Of a DNA stretch of 18,781 bases, positions 1 to 7,446 are shown one piece after another (the stretch's first letter is position 1; every line of letters starts with the position of its first letter). This stretch comes from Fimenecus sp045595185 (GTDB taxonomy: Bacteria > Bacillota > Clostridia > Oscillospirales > Acutalibacteraceae): NCBI GenBank assembly GCA_045595185.1, contig JAZNZX010000061.1:1-18781 (forward strand). The letters run 5' to 3'. Under the pieces are notes generated by a model. The model searched no databases. It was not told the origin of the DNA and worked only from the letters and a program-made list of their open reading frames with translations. The position numbers and the translations under genes were made by a program.

Positions 1-191
1 AAACGCTTAGCGTTTCTTAACTCTTTTGTTATCCAAAAGAATTACTGTTTCTTGTATCTTCTGTCGAGTACTTTCATACCCTCAAAGAATCTACAGGGTT
101 CCTTTTTTATCTCGTCGTTGTTTAATTTTCAAGGTTCAGTTGTACGCTTCCGAACTCAGTTTGTTTCGCCCTCTGTTCTTGGCGCTCGTAT
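1..191 (-). other. 5' leader of an rRNA operon (16S gene lies off the left edge)
   Basis: Read on the minus strand, this stretch follows a very strong promoter and holds no convincing reading frame. It contains the phrase CCTTGAAAATTAAACAAC (minus strand, about 117-137), which resembles the sequence often found in front of 16S genes in Firmicutes. The last bases form a perfect palindrome, AAACGCT/AGCGTTT (1-15), possibly part of a processing stem. The 16S gene itself is not in the window. The call rests on the promoter, the leader phrase and the lack of an ORF. Confidence 0.72.
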
Positions 192-240
192 ATAATATCA
201 AAACGTGCGACAAATGTCAACAACTTTTTTTAGTTTTTTT
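192..240 (-). promoter_or_regulatory. Strong rRNA-type promoter with A/T-rich upstream element
   Basis: On the minus strand, TTGACA (215-220) and TATTAT (192-197) are separated by exactly 17 bases, with TG one base before the -10. Upstream are two A-tracts (about 224-240), which resemble an UP element. The predicted start is near 184, and the transcript runs off the left edge through the rRNA leader. Confidence 0.82.
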
Positions 241-370
241 GCACCTTTTTGTAAACTATTCCGCGTGTATCGAAATTGGTGTTTTTAATCAATAAAAAAG
301 TATAATGTCATTGTGATTTTATGTGCAATTTGACAAACGCTACTAAAATGACGCTATTATATATAAAATG

Positions 371-400
371 GCGGGTCGTCGCGGACGCGACCCCTGCGAA
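371..400. repeat. Short GC-rich palindromic repeat, copy A
   Basis: The hairpin GGGTCG (373-378)/CGACCC (388-393) is followed by CCCTGCGAA. It resembles the hairpins at 12087-12114 and 12982-13010, which also end in CCCCTAC(A/G)AA. It is GC-rich inside AT-rich DNA, suggesting a dispersed intergenic element. This is the most divergent of the three copies. Confidence 0.5.
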
Positions 401-442
401 TATTATCTATTAAATATTATCTATTTTTATTATCTGAAATGT

Positions 443-500
443 TAGGCACTATCTCTCCCTCAGTCTGTTTCGCAGACAGTTCCCTTGTTAGAGGAAGCAA
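443..500. repeat. Intergenic palindromic element (CTCCCTCAGTC type)
   Basis: An inner hairpin GTCTG (463-467)/CAGAC (473-477) is flanked by CTCCCTCA on one side and TTCCCTTGTTAGAGGAAG on the other. From general familiarity, similar palindromes are scattered between genes in gut Ruminococcaceae. I see only one copy here, so membership of a repeat family is inferred. The rest of 241-545 holds the copy A repeat and AT-rich DNA without a gene. Confidence 0.4.
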
Positions 501-545
501 AAATATGTTTTTTTAGTTTTTCTCAATAAATTATAATTTGCACAT

Positions 546-573
546 AAAAAAACAGCTCCCCTTTCAGGGGAGC
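546..573 (-). terminator. Terminator of the glycosidase operon
   Basis: An 8-bp perfect stem GCTCCCCT (555-562)/AGGGGAGC (566-573) has a 3-base loop and is followed on the minus strand by seven T (complement of 546-552). It lies 11 bases after the GH31 stop codon. Confidence 0.92.
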
Positions 574-584
574 CGAGAATAAGA

Positions 585-2957
585 TTATTCTAATGCGAAA
601 ACTGCTTCGTCAAGACACATTCTTAATGATTTTGCTTTTGTGAGTCTGATGAGTGCCTTATAATCTTTTTCATCTTTACAGTTTTTGAGTCTTGTGCTTG
701 TAAGGACTTTTTTCATATTGTTACCGTTAAGGTGAATCAGACAATCCAATGCACGCTCTTTCACAGGCTTATTTTTCTTTGCCACAACACCTGTGAGAAT
801 TATAACGATTTCATCAGCCACATTAACATTGTTAAGTGTGAAATAGTTTTTGCTTGCATTTACAGGTGTATAAAGTCCGTTAACCATTACAGATACTTCG
901 TTAAATGACTCTACATCCTTAAATTCAAGAGTATATTTTCTCTGTGTTGGAATGAAATCAAGAGATTTGCCACCGTTGATTGTAAATGTGAGCTTATCCC
1001 CTTCTTCTTTCACAGACATTTTAGTAATCGAGTATTCACCGTTCTTATATTTACCGCTTTCACCGTCGTCTTCGTAAAAATCGACTGTGTTTGTACCGCG
1101 ATAAATATGAATTTCAAGATGTTCAGGACAGCCCCAGCCATTTCCTTTGTCGGCAGACATAGGAATAATTGCACCTTCCTTTGCAAGTGCAGGGATAGTA
1201 TTGATTGGGCTGTTGATAACAACCTCCTGACCACCTTTATATATTTTACCGTCAAAAATATTAGTCCATCTGCCTTCAGGTAACCACATTTTTGTTGCTG
1301 CAGTTTTTGTTTTTGCATCAAGCTTTGTTGTTACAGGGCAAACCAATAATTCTGAACCGAAATAATACTCATTACCGTATTCAAAAGCAACCTTTTCTTC
1401 AGGATGAGTATAGTACAATGGCTCACAAAGTGCTCTGCCATCTTTATATGTACGATAGTTCATTGAGTAGATGTATGGAATCATCTTATGACGAAGACGC
1501 AAGAATTCTGTACCGAGAGTTTCTGCTTCCCATGAGAAATTCCAAGGCTCTTTGCCGAGAATATCAAGATTTGTTGAGTGAAGTCTTAAAACAGGCAAAA
1601 ATACTGCCATCTGTAACCAACGGATATAAAGCTCGTCATCGTGTTCACCAAACATATGGCCACCGATGTCGTGACTCCACCAGGTATAACCACAGTTTGC
1701 TGCATTTGCAGTAAAATATGGTTGGAAATTAAGAACACTCCAATTGATTGCAGTATCACCGGAGAAACCAAGTGGATAACGATGTGAGCCGATTCCCGCA
1801 TAACGGGAAAGAATCATCGGTCGTCTGTCCTCGCGGTCAGTATCGAGATAATGGTAATGATTGAGAAGCCACAATGGGTCAAGACCTGCTTTTTTGCTTT
1901 TTGTACCCTGTTGCCAGTCAATCCACCAGAAGTCAACACCTTCATTTTCGTACGGATGATGAAGAATATCGAAATATGCATTGATGAATTTCTTGTCAGT
2001 CAAATCAAATTCAACTGATTGTTCCTTTGACTTATCAACACCCATTGCATCTGCCATCTGTTCATACATATCTTCAAACGCACGGACACCGTCAGCAGGA
2101 TGAAGGTTAAGAGTAACCTTAAGTCCCATATCCTGAAGTGTTTGAAGGAAGCCTTTATAATCAGGGAACAACTCTGTATTCCAGCTATAACCCGTCCAGC
2201 CACTGCTTAAAATATTGCTTGATTTATACTTTTTATTGAACTGCTTTTTAAGGTCAACCCAATGCCAGTCCATATCGACAGTTGCTACTGTCAACGGAAT
2301 ATCACGATGAGCAAACTCATTCATCAGGTCAAGATATTCCTTTTGTGTATAGGCTCTGTAACGGCTCCACCAGTTACCAAGCACATATCTTGGCACAAGC
2401 GGTGGCATACCTGTGATTTTATAGAAATCGTTTATGCCTGAAACATAATCCTTGCCATATACAAATACATAATAATCCTTTGTGTCTTTTTCACGAGACG
2501 AAAGCATACCATCTTCATTTAACAAAAGGGTTTTGCTGTCGTCGTATATTGAAACACCGTCGGTTGAGATTATACCGTCATCAAGCTCTTTCGGTCCGTA
2601 AGTCTGGTCAAGAGTTCTTGTTGTACCTTTAAGGTTGTTGGCAGAATGATATGAAAGCTTTTTACCGTCAAGAACAGCATATTTGAACGCACCTGTATGG
2701 CAATTAACATAAAACTCTGCATATGATGTTTTAATTGTCAGAATATCGACCTTTGTTTCATAAGTAAAATCTACCTTACCGAAATTTCTGTACCAAACAC
2801 TCTGCGACGGTAAATCCGTAAATTTTCCGTCAGTTGAATATTCAACACGAATCATACCCTGTGTTAAAACCGTCACTTTTACATTGTTTGAAAAAATGAC
2901 ATTTTCTTTATCAGGTTGACTGTCGGTTTTAGCTAAAAGCTCTTTATTAAGTTCCAT
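585..2957 (-). CDS. Glycoside hydrolase family 31 (alpha-glycosidase)
   Basis: This 790-aa protein is a retaining alpha-glycosidase of GH31. The order is an N-terminal beta-sandwich (about 20-180), the (beta/alpha)8 barrel (about 190-510), and C-terminal beta domains including a DUF5110-like stretch with YEDDGESGKY near 630. The predicted nucleophile is D347 in WWIDWQQG and the acid/base is D401 in GFSGDT; WWSHDIGGH (426-434) is a further family motif. The nucleophile motif differs from the common WIDMNE, so the substrate (alpha-glucoside, alpha-xyloside, alpha-GalNAc or other) cannot be read from the sequence. About 65 extra Lys-rich residues follow the last beta domain. There is no signal peptide, so it is probably cytoplasmic. 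It starts 4 bases after the preceding gene, whose last codons carry its GGGGA ribosome binding site, which suggests coupled translation. Confidence 0.9.
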   Translation of the reverse strand: MELNKELLAKTDSQPDKENVIFSNNVKVTVLTQGMIRVEYSTDGKFTDLPSQSVWYRNFGKVDFTYETKVDILTIKTSYAEFYVNCHTGAFKYAVLDGKKLSYHSANNLKGTTRTLDQTYGPKELDDGIISTDGVSIYDDSKTLLLNEDGMLSSREKDTKDYYVFVYGKDYVSGINDFYKITGMPPLVPRYVLGNWWSRYRAYTQKEYLDLMNEFAHRDIPLTVATVDMDWHWVDLKKQFNKKYKSSNILSSGWTGYSWNTELFPDYKGFLQTLQDMGLKVTLNLHPADGVRAFEDMYEQMADAMGVDKSKEQSVEFDLTDKKFINAYFDILHHPYENEGVDFWWIDWQQGTKSKKAGLDPLWLLNHYHYLDTDREDRRPMILSRYAGIGSHRYPLGFSGDTAINWSVLNFQPYFTANAANCGYTWWSHDIGGHMFGEHDDELYIRWLQMAVFLPVLRLHSTNLDILGKEPWNFSWEAETLGTEFLRLRHKMIPYIYSMNYRTYKDGRALCEPLYYTHPEEKVAFEYGNEYYFGSELLVCPVTTKLDAKTKTAATKMWLPEGRWTNIFDGKIYKGGQEVVINSPINTIPALAKEGAIIPMSADKGNGWGCPEHLEIHIYRGTNTVDFYEDDGESGKYKNGEYSITKMSVKEEGDKLTFTINGGKSLDFIPTQRKYTLEFKDVESFNEVSVMVNGLYTPVNASKNYFTLNNVNVADEIVIILTGVVAKKNKPVKERALDCLIHLNGNNMKKVLTSTRLKNCKDEKDYKALIRLTKAKSLRMCLDEAVFALE

Positions 2958-2961
2958 ATCT

Positions 2962-5646
2962 TCATTCCCCTATTTCTTTAAATGACAATGCTTTTGTTAT
3001 TACACTCAAATCAGAAACATTGCTATTAACATTGAGCTTATAAAGTCTGTTACCGTAATCAAGGTCTTTACAGTATGCTGAACTGCTGAGTTCACCGTTT
3101 ACATAAAGCTTCGCAAGTGAATTCGGCTCAAACACAACAGTAAGTTTGTCACCTGATTTAACAGGAATATCACCACGACTTGCTTTATTACCGAATCGGA
3201 TTGCACCGTATCCCTCGCTGATGCTGACATTGAAAATGTCTTCAATTGAAATGAGAGTACCGTTTTCAACATTATTGACAGCAAACTGCATTGTAACGTC
3301 CCTTAATCCCGGAATTTCATTTCCACAGTCAAAATCAGGATAGAATTTACCGCTATATTCAATGTCCTTTGTTTTGCCAAAAGCGTTTTTAACCGTCATT
3401 GAGATAAATACGCTATCGGTAGGACTTCGAAGAATAATTTTAAGAGTACTGTAATCATCAAGCAATTTTATTGAGTCGATTTTATGGTCACAAGATATGT
3501 TACTTATATCTGTATAAATTCTGTCATCAAAATGAAGAAGAATTTCATTTGATGCATTAAATCGACCATAGACAAGAGATGCCACAGTTTCTTCGCGAGA
3601 TGAAAATTTCATTATAAGGACTTCGCAAGGTGCTAAATCAACTGTGATTTTATCACCGTAGTTATAAGTTTTTTCGTCCATCGGCTTTTCATATGGATAG
3701 ATAAATGCCCTTTTAAGATTTTCGGCATTTTCAGGTACACCAATCAAACGGTCCAGTTTTATTGTAAATGATTGTTGCTTATTTGATGGGTTTCGCAAGG
3801 ATACAATACCTGCACCATCAAGCCATGCAGAGTAACCATAAACTTCGCCATTTGTAGGCGAACCACCGATAAACTGTGACTTTTTAAGAATGTCATAATT
3901 ATTTCGAACAAATCGTAATGCATCGGCATTTATACGCCACTTTGCTTCGTTGAACATATTATATGAATAATAAAGTTCCCAGAAGGCATTTCCACGAGTT
4001 GTCATCATAAGTATATATTTACGGAATTCTTCATCAGTCATTTTGACATTTGCAGTATTGCCGTAAATCGGGTCATGATTATAAATAAATTCATATGGAA
4101 ATTGATATTCCCTTATCATACTAAAATCGTAATATCTTCCATCACGATATGTAAGAACTCTATCAACATCACGGTCGCTAAGCTTTTCATCGTAATCAGT
4201 TTTATCGGTAAAACCTATATCTCCACTATTCTGAAGCCATAAACTATCAGACCATTGTAAAAACCAAGGACTCGCATTACAGTAGCTGGTCTGGTTAATC
4301 CACAGATTTTTACCAACACTCTCGCGGTTAATACGAAGGCATTTGAAAATGTTAATCCAATTTTCCCACATTTCTGTGTATTGATACATCTGATTGTATC
4401 CACCCGTCATATGTCCATGTTTTTTGGAAGGACAAGCTCTCAATAAAAATCCGTCAAGTTTCCAATAATTTATGTCATACTTTTTATCGCAATCAAGGTA
4501 ATATTCGGTTATATTCTTTATATATTCTAAAGATGAAACGCACACATCGGCAGCAGCACGATTGTAGCCACCCTTACCAGCCTTTTCCATTCGTCTTCCG
4601 AATATTGGTGTTTTATTGTGATAGCCACCTCTTGGGCCATTCCAAAGACCAAATTGTGACGAGAACTTTTTCGCAATTGATGCTGCAGGGTACAATTCTT
4701 CAGGGAATTTTGAGTTAAACTCCCAGAAATCGGCATCCCAATCCACAAATCCGTCATCAACAACATAGGAATCAAGTGGCGGAACCATAGTTTTTGAAAG
4801 ATTTTCTTCAATTTCCTTGAATGAACCTATGATATTTTCATTTGTAATATCGTGCATATGGTCGTACCATGAGTTATACTGAAAACGAGGTCCGATTTTT
4901 CTTGAAATCTGACGAATGTATGAAAGGAAATCTTCACGGATTACCTGATGGTCAAGGCTTCTCGCCGCACCAACTACTGTATTCCAGGTTTTAAATGTAT
5001 GGCCACAACTGAGACTCAGCATATCATATCTTTTTCCACTGAAATATCTTATGTAAAGCATTTCATCTTCAATATTATTTTCTGTCATCGGGAATTCCGA
5101 ACCGAGAAACAGACCGTTAACATATACAGGCTGTCCCAATGCACTATGATAGCTTTTCAAATATGCAGGTTCAATTTCACCGATTGTCCATTGTTGTTCA
5201 ACAGAATCAAGGAGAATATGCTCACAGTCGATATAATCAATTGTAAGTAAATCCTGCTCCTCAGGAGCAACAACCATTTCGATATATTTTCTCATAAAAT
5301 GGTCCTCGTCATTTATTTCGATAGTTTCAATAAAGGTTATTTTTGCTCCGTTATATAAACAGCGTTTGAAAACAAACTCCACGCGTCGCTTGAAGATGTT
5401 CACATTTTCTATGGTAAGGTTATTCGATGACAAAAATTCAGTTGATGAGCCAAGCAATTTGCCCACTTTGAATGCAACTATAAATTCAGCAGAATAATTC
5501 TTGAATTTCAGGCTCTTTTCACCATCAACACGCTTATTTATTATCTCTGTTGTTACAAGACGATTATCCTTTGTTGAAAATCTGCGTTCAATATAATCGT
5601 TACCGATTATAACCTGATTCTCTTCAATATAAGCATAAGCACTCAT
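2962..5646 (-). CDS. Clan GH-D (GH36-like alpha-galactosidase-type) glycosidase with C-terminal LamG-like domain
   Basis: This 894-aa protein looks like a divergent GH36/GH-D glycosidase. After an N-terminal beta-sandwich (about 1-240) comes a barrel with FQYNSWYDHMHD (255-266), VVDDGF (295-300) and YWKLDGFLLRACPSKKHGH (394-412). The predicted nucleophile is D398 of KLDG, and D467 or D476 in WSDSLWLQNSGDIGF are candidates for the acid/base. A beta domain (about 600-690) and a C-terminal region resembling a concanavalin/LamG fold (about 700-890) follow. No signal peptide is visible, so it is probably cytoplasmic. It is the middle gene of a three-gene operon, 5 bases after the Cys-rich protein gene and 4 bases before GH31. 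The pairing suggests sequential removal of alpha-linked sugars from an imported oligosaccharide. Family assignment is good at clan level; the substrate is unknown. Confidence 0.75.
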   Translation of the reverse strand: MSAYAYIEENQVIIGNDYIERRFSTKDNRLVTTEIINKRVDGEKSLKFKNYSAEFIVAFKVGKLLGSSTEFLSSNNLTIENVNIFKRRVEFVFKRCLYNGAKITFIETIEINDEDHFMRKYIEMVVAPEEQDLLTIDYIDCEHILLDSVEQQWTIGEIEPAYLKSYHSALGQPVYVNGLFLGSEFPMTENNIEDEMLYIRYFSGKRYDMLSLSCGHTFKTWNTVVGAARSLDHQVIREDFLSYIRQISRKIGPRFQYNSWYDHMHDITNENIIGSFKEIEENLSKTMVPPLDSYVVDDGFVDWDADFWEFNSKFPEELYPAASIAKKFSSQFGLWNGPRGGYHNKTPIFGRRMEKAGKGGYNRAAADVCVSSLEYIKNITEYYLDCDKKYDINYWKLDGFLLRACPSKKHGHMTGGYNQMYQYTEMWENWINIFKCLRINRESVGKNLWINQTSYCNASPWFLQWSDSLWLQNSGDIGFTDKTDYDEKLSDRDVDRVLTYRDGRYYDFSMIREYQFPYEFIYNHDPIYGNTANVKMTDEEFRKYILMMTTRGNAFWELYYSYNMFNEAKWRINADALRFVRNNYDILKKSQFIGGSPTNGEVYGYSAWLDGAGIVSLRNPSNKQQSFTIKLDRLIGVPENAENLKRAFIYPYEKPMDEKTYNYGDKITVDLAPCEVLIMKFSSREETVASLVYGRFNASNEILLHFDDRIYTDISNISCDHKIDSIKLLDDYSTLKIILRSPTDSVFISMTVKNAFGKTKDIEYSGKFYPDFDCGNEIPGLRDVTMQFAVNNVENGTLISIEDIFNVSISEGYGAIRFGNKASRGDIPVKSGDKLTVVFEPNSLAKLYVNGELSSSAYCKDLDYGNRLYKLNVNSNVSDLSVITKALSFKEIGE

Positions 5647-5651
5647 TCTGA

Positions 5652-6089
5652 TTATTCTCCTAAATCAAAAAGTATTTTTTCTGTTGCCTTTGCAGCATCT
5701 TCTACGATTTTTACGCAAGGACGCTTTTTATAGTATTCTGCTGTACGAGCCTCAGGCACACTTGATTTTTCAGGTGCTGTAAGTCCTAAAAGCTCTTTGC
5801 AGACGATAGAACAGTTGGTTTTTTGGAATTCTTCCGTAATCATTCTCACTTTTTCATATACTTCTGTTTTATCATACTGCGGATATTTAAGCCCCACGAC
5901 CATTGCACTGCCGCTTACTGCACCGCAGACCTCTCGCAATCTGCCTACACCACCGCCAAGACCTACGGAAATGGCAAGTGCTGTTTCCTCAGGAACACCT
6001 AAATCAGGTGCAAATGCCGCAAATACTGCCTGTGAACAGTTTTTTCCCTCAAGAAATAATTCAACTGCGCGTTCTGAATACTTTGACAA
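5652..6089 (-). CDS. C_GCAxxG_C_C family small redox-type protein
   Basis: This 145-aa soluble protein matches the C_GCAxxG_C_C family (Pfam PF09719-like). C18 lies in GKNCSQAV and C55 in EVCGAVSG after a Gly-rich LGGGVGR, followed by C93, C97 (CSIVC) and C125. The spaced cysteines suggest a metal or redox centre, but no biochemical role is established. The start is TTG, chosen because GGGGCG sits at the right distance upstream and no in-frame ATG fits. It is the first gene of the glycosidase operon; the next start lies 5 bases beyond its stop. A physical link between this family and two glycosidases is unexpected and may only reflect shared transcription. Confidence 0.85.
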   Translation of the reverse strand: MSKYSERAVELFLEGKNCSQAVFAAFAPDLGVPEETALAISVGLGGGVGRLREVCGAVSGSAMVVGLKYPQYDKTEVYEKVRMITEEFQKTNCSIVCKELLGLTAPEKSSVPEARTAEYYKKRPCVKIVEDAAKATEKILFDLGE

Positions 6090-6122
6090 TGAAATCGCCC
6101 CATTTAATATAAATTCAAGTAA

Positions 6123-6151
6123 ATTTTACCATATATTAATTACTAATGCAA
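6123..6151 (-). promoter_or_regulatory. Promoter of the glycosidase operon
   Basis: On the minus strand, TTGCAT (6146-6151) and TAAAAT (6123-6128) are 17 bases apart, with TGG directly before the -10 (extended -10). It lies about 35 bases upstream of the TTG start at 6089, just after the terminator of the lipoprotein gene. Confidence 0.72.
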
Positions 6152-6152
6152 T

Positions 6153-6190
6153 AAAAAAACAGTAGATAACACCAAGTATTATCTACTGTT
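6153..6190 (-). terminator. Terminator after the Asn/Gln-rich lipoprotein gene
   Basis: A 12-bp perfect stem (6158-6169 with 6179-6190) has a 9-base loop and is followed on the minus strand by a run of T (complement of 6153-6159). It begins 9 bases after the lipoprotein stop. Confidence 0.9.
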
Positions 6191-6198
6191 TATGTATA

Positions 6199-6978
6199 TT
6201 AATCGTATCTTTTGTTTGCCTTAAGATTTGGTAATTCAGGACAGAAATATTCTTCCATTAAAGCAAAAAGAATTTTGCTTTCAATAAAGGATACACCATC
6301 GTTACCGACACCGTTTTTACTTGCTTTTACAAGTGTACCCTTGCTTTCGTCAATGTTATAAACATATTTCAGCTCTGAATATGACATATCAAGTTCACCG
6401 TTGGCATCGCGTTTTCCCGAAAATTCAAGAACCATAGCACTTGGGAATGTTGCATTTACCTTTACAAGTGCAATAAGATTTGATGAATCGACACCGTATT
6501 TATTTACAACCTGAACAATATATTTATTATTAGGGTTATCGGAGAAATAAACCTCTGCATTTGACTCCTCAAGCTTCGACATATCCTCATCACTGATAAG
6601 ACCGTTGCCTGAAGATGAACCGCTATTACCTGAACTGTTGTTACTGTTGCCTGTATTATTGTTGTTATTCGCGTTACCCTGATTGCTATTGTTGTTATTT
6701 CCGTTGTCAGGTGTTACAACATTATTGTTCTGCTGATTATTTGTAAAATCGTTGTTTGTGTTGTTGTCATCAGTAAAATCATTATTTTGCTGATTCTGAT
6801 TATCCTGAGCACTGTTATCAGTGTTATCTGATGATGGTTCAGTTACCCACCACTCGTCATCGCCCCAGATGTCAGATGTTGTTTCGGTGTCTTCTTCGTC
6901 ATTCTTGTTGTCGGAACAACCGACAAAGGCAAAAATCATAGCAAGAAGCACCATTATGAGAACAAGAAATTTTTTCAT
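6199..6978 (-). CDS. Asn/Gln-rich lipoprotein of unknown function
   Basis: This 259-aa protein starts at MKKFLVLIMV, preceded by GAGGTGATATAT. A longer in-frame start at 7029 is rejected because it lies upstream of the terminator hairpin at 6993-7016 and has no ribosome binding site. A hydrophobic signal with lipobox FVGC puts the lipidated Cys at 21. Residues 22-60 are acidic, and about 50-125 are a low-complexity Asn/Gln/Asp/Ser linker with runs of Asn. A folded domain of about 130 residues follows (about 127-259, with YIVQVVNKYGV and MVLEFSGKR), which I do not recognise. No promoter is obvious directly upstream. It may be expressed by read-through from the 39-aa peptide gene, so a shared role with the peptides is possible but unproven. 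Confidence 0.82.
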   Translation of the reverse strand: MKKFLVLIMVLLAMIFAFVGCSDNKNDEEDTETTSDIWGDDEWWVTEPSSDNTDNSAQDNQNQQNNDFTDDNNTNNDFTNNQQNNNVVTPDNGNNNNSNQGNANNNNNTGNSNNSSGNSGSSSGNGLISDEDMSKLEESNAEVYFSDNPNNKYIVQVVNKYGVDSSNLIALVKVNATFPSAMVLEFSGKRDANGELDMSYSELKYVYNIDESKGTLVKASKNGVGNDGVSFIESKILFALMEEYFCPELPNLKANKRYD

Positions 6979-6992
6979 ATATATCACCTCAT

Positions 6993-7016
6993 AAAAAAAG
7001 GTGTGACATACACACC
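6993..7016 (-). terminator. Terminator (possibly leaky) between the 39-aa peptide gene and the lipoprotein gene
   Basis: The stem GGTGTG (7000-7005)/CACACC (7011-7016) has a 5-base loop and is followed on the minus strand by seven T. The stem is only 6 bp. No promoter is visible between it and the lipoprotein start at 6978, so some read-through is likely. Confidence 0.72.
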
Positions 7017-7041
7017 CTTTTTCATACATTTAAAAAATGAA

Positions 7042-7161
7042 TTACTTGAGAAGGCCACCTGCAAGTTCGCCGATAAGACCTAAAACACTGTTAATAAGTG
7101 CCATTACATCTACGCCTTCCAACATACCTGTAAGCATTTCAAGAATACCTGCAAAATCCAT
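7042..7161 (-). CDS. Small acidic amphipathic peptide, 39 aa (paralogue of 7286-7390)
   Basis: I found this by reading the minus strand directly. ATG at 7161 is preceded by AGGAGGTGCAATTA, and TAA is at 7042-7044. The 39-residue product starts MDFAGILEML and ends GELAGGLLK. It is mostly Leu/Ile/Val/Met/Gly/Ala, with five acidic residues (D2, E8, E15, D18, E32) and one Lys at the very end. Polar or small residues recur at 15, 18, 21, 25, 28, 32, 35 and 39, the 3-4 spacing of an amphipathic helix. It has no Cys and no leader-like N-terminus. It aligns without gaps to the 34-aa neighbour (9 identities over 25 positions). It has its own promoter and terminator. It could be a PSM-beta-like secreted peptide, a small membrane-associated protein or a toxin; the net negative charge argues against a classical cationic leaderless bacteriocin. 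I do not recognise a named family. Confidence 0.8.
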   Translation of the reverse strand: MDFAGILEMLTGMLEGVDVMALINSVLGLIGELAGGLLK

Positions 7162-7191
7162 TAATTGCACCTCCTAAAATAAAGTAATGTA

Positions 7192-7220
7192 ATTATATCA
7201 CAATTATATCCATTTTTCAA
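7192..7220 (-). promoter_or_regulatory. Promoter of the 39-aa peptide gene
   Basis: On the minus strand, TTGAAA (7215-7220) and a perfect TATAAT (7192-7197) are 17 bases apart, with TGA directly before the -10. The predicted RNA start is about 20-25 bases before the AGGAGGTG ribosome binding site. Confidence 0.85.
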
Positions 7221-7249
7221 TATTAAATGAACAATATTAACAATTTAGT

Positions 7250-7277
7250 AAAAAAAGGTGTGCCAAGCACACCTTTT
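7250..7277 (-). terminator. Terminator of the 34-aa peptide gene
   Basis: An 11-bp perfect stem (7253-7263 with 7267-7277), with core GGTGTGC/GCACACC and a 3-base loop, is followed on the minus strand by seven T. It begins 8 bases after the peptide stop. Its core resembles that of the terminator at 6993-7016, consistent with duplication of the whole cassette. Confidence 0.92.
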
Positions 7278-7285
7278 CAAAGGTA

Positions 7286-7390
7286 TTAGCCAATGAGACC
7301 GCCGATGAGGTCCATTACTAGCTGAACAAGACCTGTAAGAAGACCAACGATGTCAAAACCTTCAAAAAGAGCTGATAAATCGAGACCCAT
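7286..7390 (-). CDS. Small acidic amphipathic peptide, 34 aa (paralogue of 7042-7161)
   Basis: I found this by reading the minus strand directly. ATG at 7390 is preceded by AAGGAGGTGCGCGTA, a near-perfect ribosome binding site, and TAA is at 7286-7288. The 34-residue product starts MGLDLSALFEGFD and ends DLIGGLIG. It has four acidic residues (D4, E10, D13, D27) and no Lys, Arg, His or Cys. Small or polar residues fall at 6, 10, 13, 16, 20, 23, 27, 30 and 34, giving one narrow polar stripe on an otherwise hydrophobic helix. EGFDIVGL here matches EGVDVMAL in the 39-aa peptide, and DLIGGLI matches ELAGGLL. Promoter, ribosome binding site and terminator are all its own. Function is unknown; a helical membrane-active or self-assembling peptide is the simplest reading. 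Confidence 0.8.
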   Translation of the reverse strand: MGLDLSALFEGFDIVGLLTGLVQLVMDLIGGLIG

Positions 7391-7417
7391 TACGCGCACC
7401 TCCTTATTTTTTTCTTT

Positions 7418-7446
7418 ATCTTACCATAACAAATTAAATTATTCAA
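7418..7446 (-). promoter_or_regulatory. Promoter of the 34-aa peptide gene
   Basis: On the minus strand, TTGAAT (7441-7446) and TAAGAT (7418-7423) are 17 bases apart, with TGG directly before the -10 (extended -10). The -35 lies inside an inverted repeat at 7442-7482 that could be an operator. Confidence 0.8.

Noticed and set aside
26..295. 89-codon plus-strand reading frame at the left end
   Set aside because: It runs antisense through the rRNA leader and promoter, has no ribosome binding site, and its composition is not protein-like.
330..360. Plus-strand promoter-like TTGACA...TATTAT
   Set aside because: The spacing is 19 bases and no gene or RNA follows on the plus strand; the GC-rich hairpin repeat comes next.
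6648..6795. Trinucleotide-like repeat tract in the lipoprotein gene (GTT/ATT runs)
   Set aside because: It reflects the Asn codons of the linker with mixed AAC/AAT usage and is not an exact microsatellite, so phase variation is unlikely.
6979..7029. Longer N-terminus for the Asn/Gln-rich lipoprotein
   Set aside because: It would be translated through the terminator hairpin, lacks a ribosome binding site, and would displace the signal peptide from the N-terminus.
7042..7390. Peptides as classical leaderless bacteriocins
   Set aside because: Those are typically cationic with Lys/Trp; these are net negative with no Trp and almost no basic residues. The idea is not excluded but not favoured.
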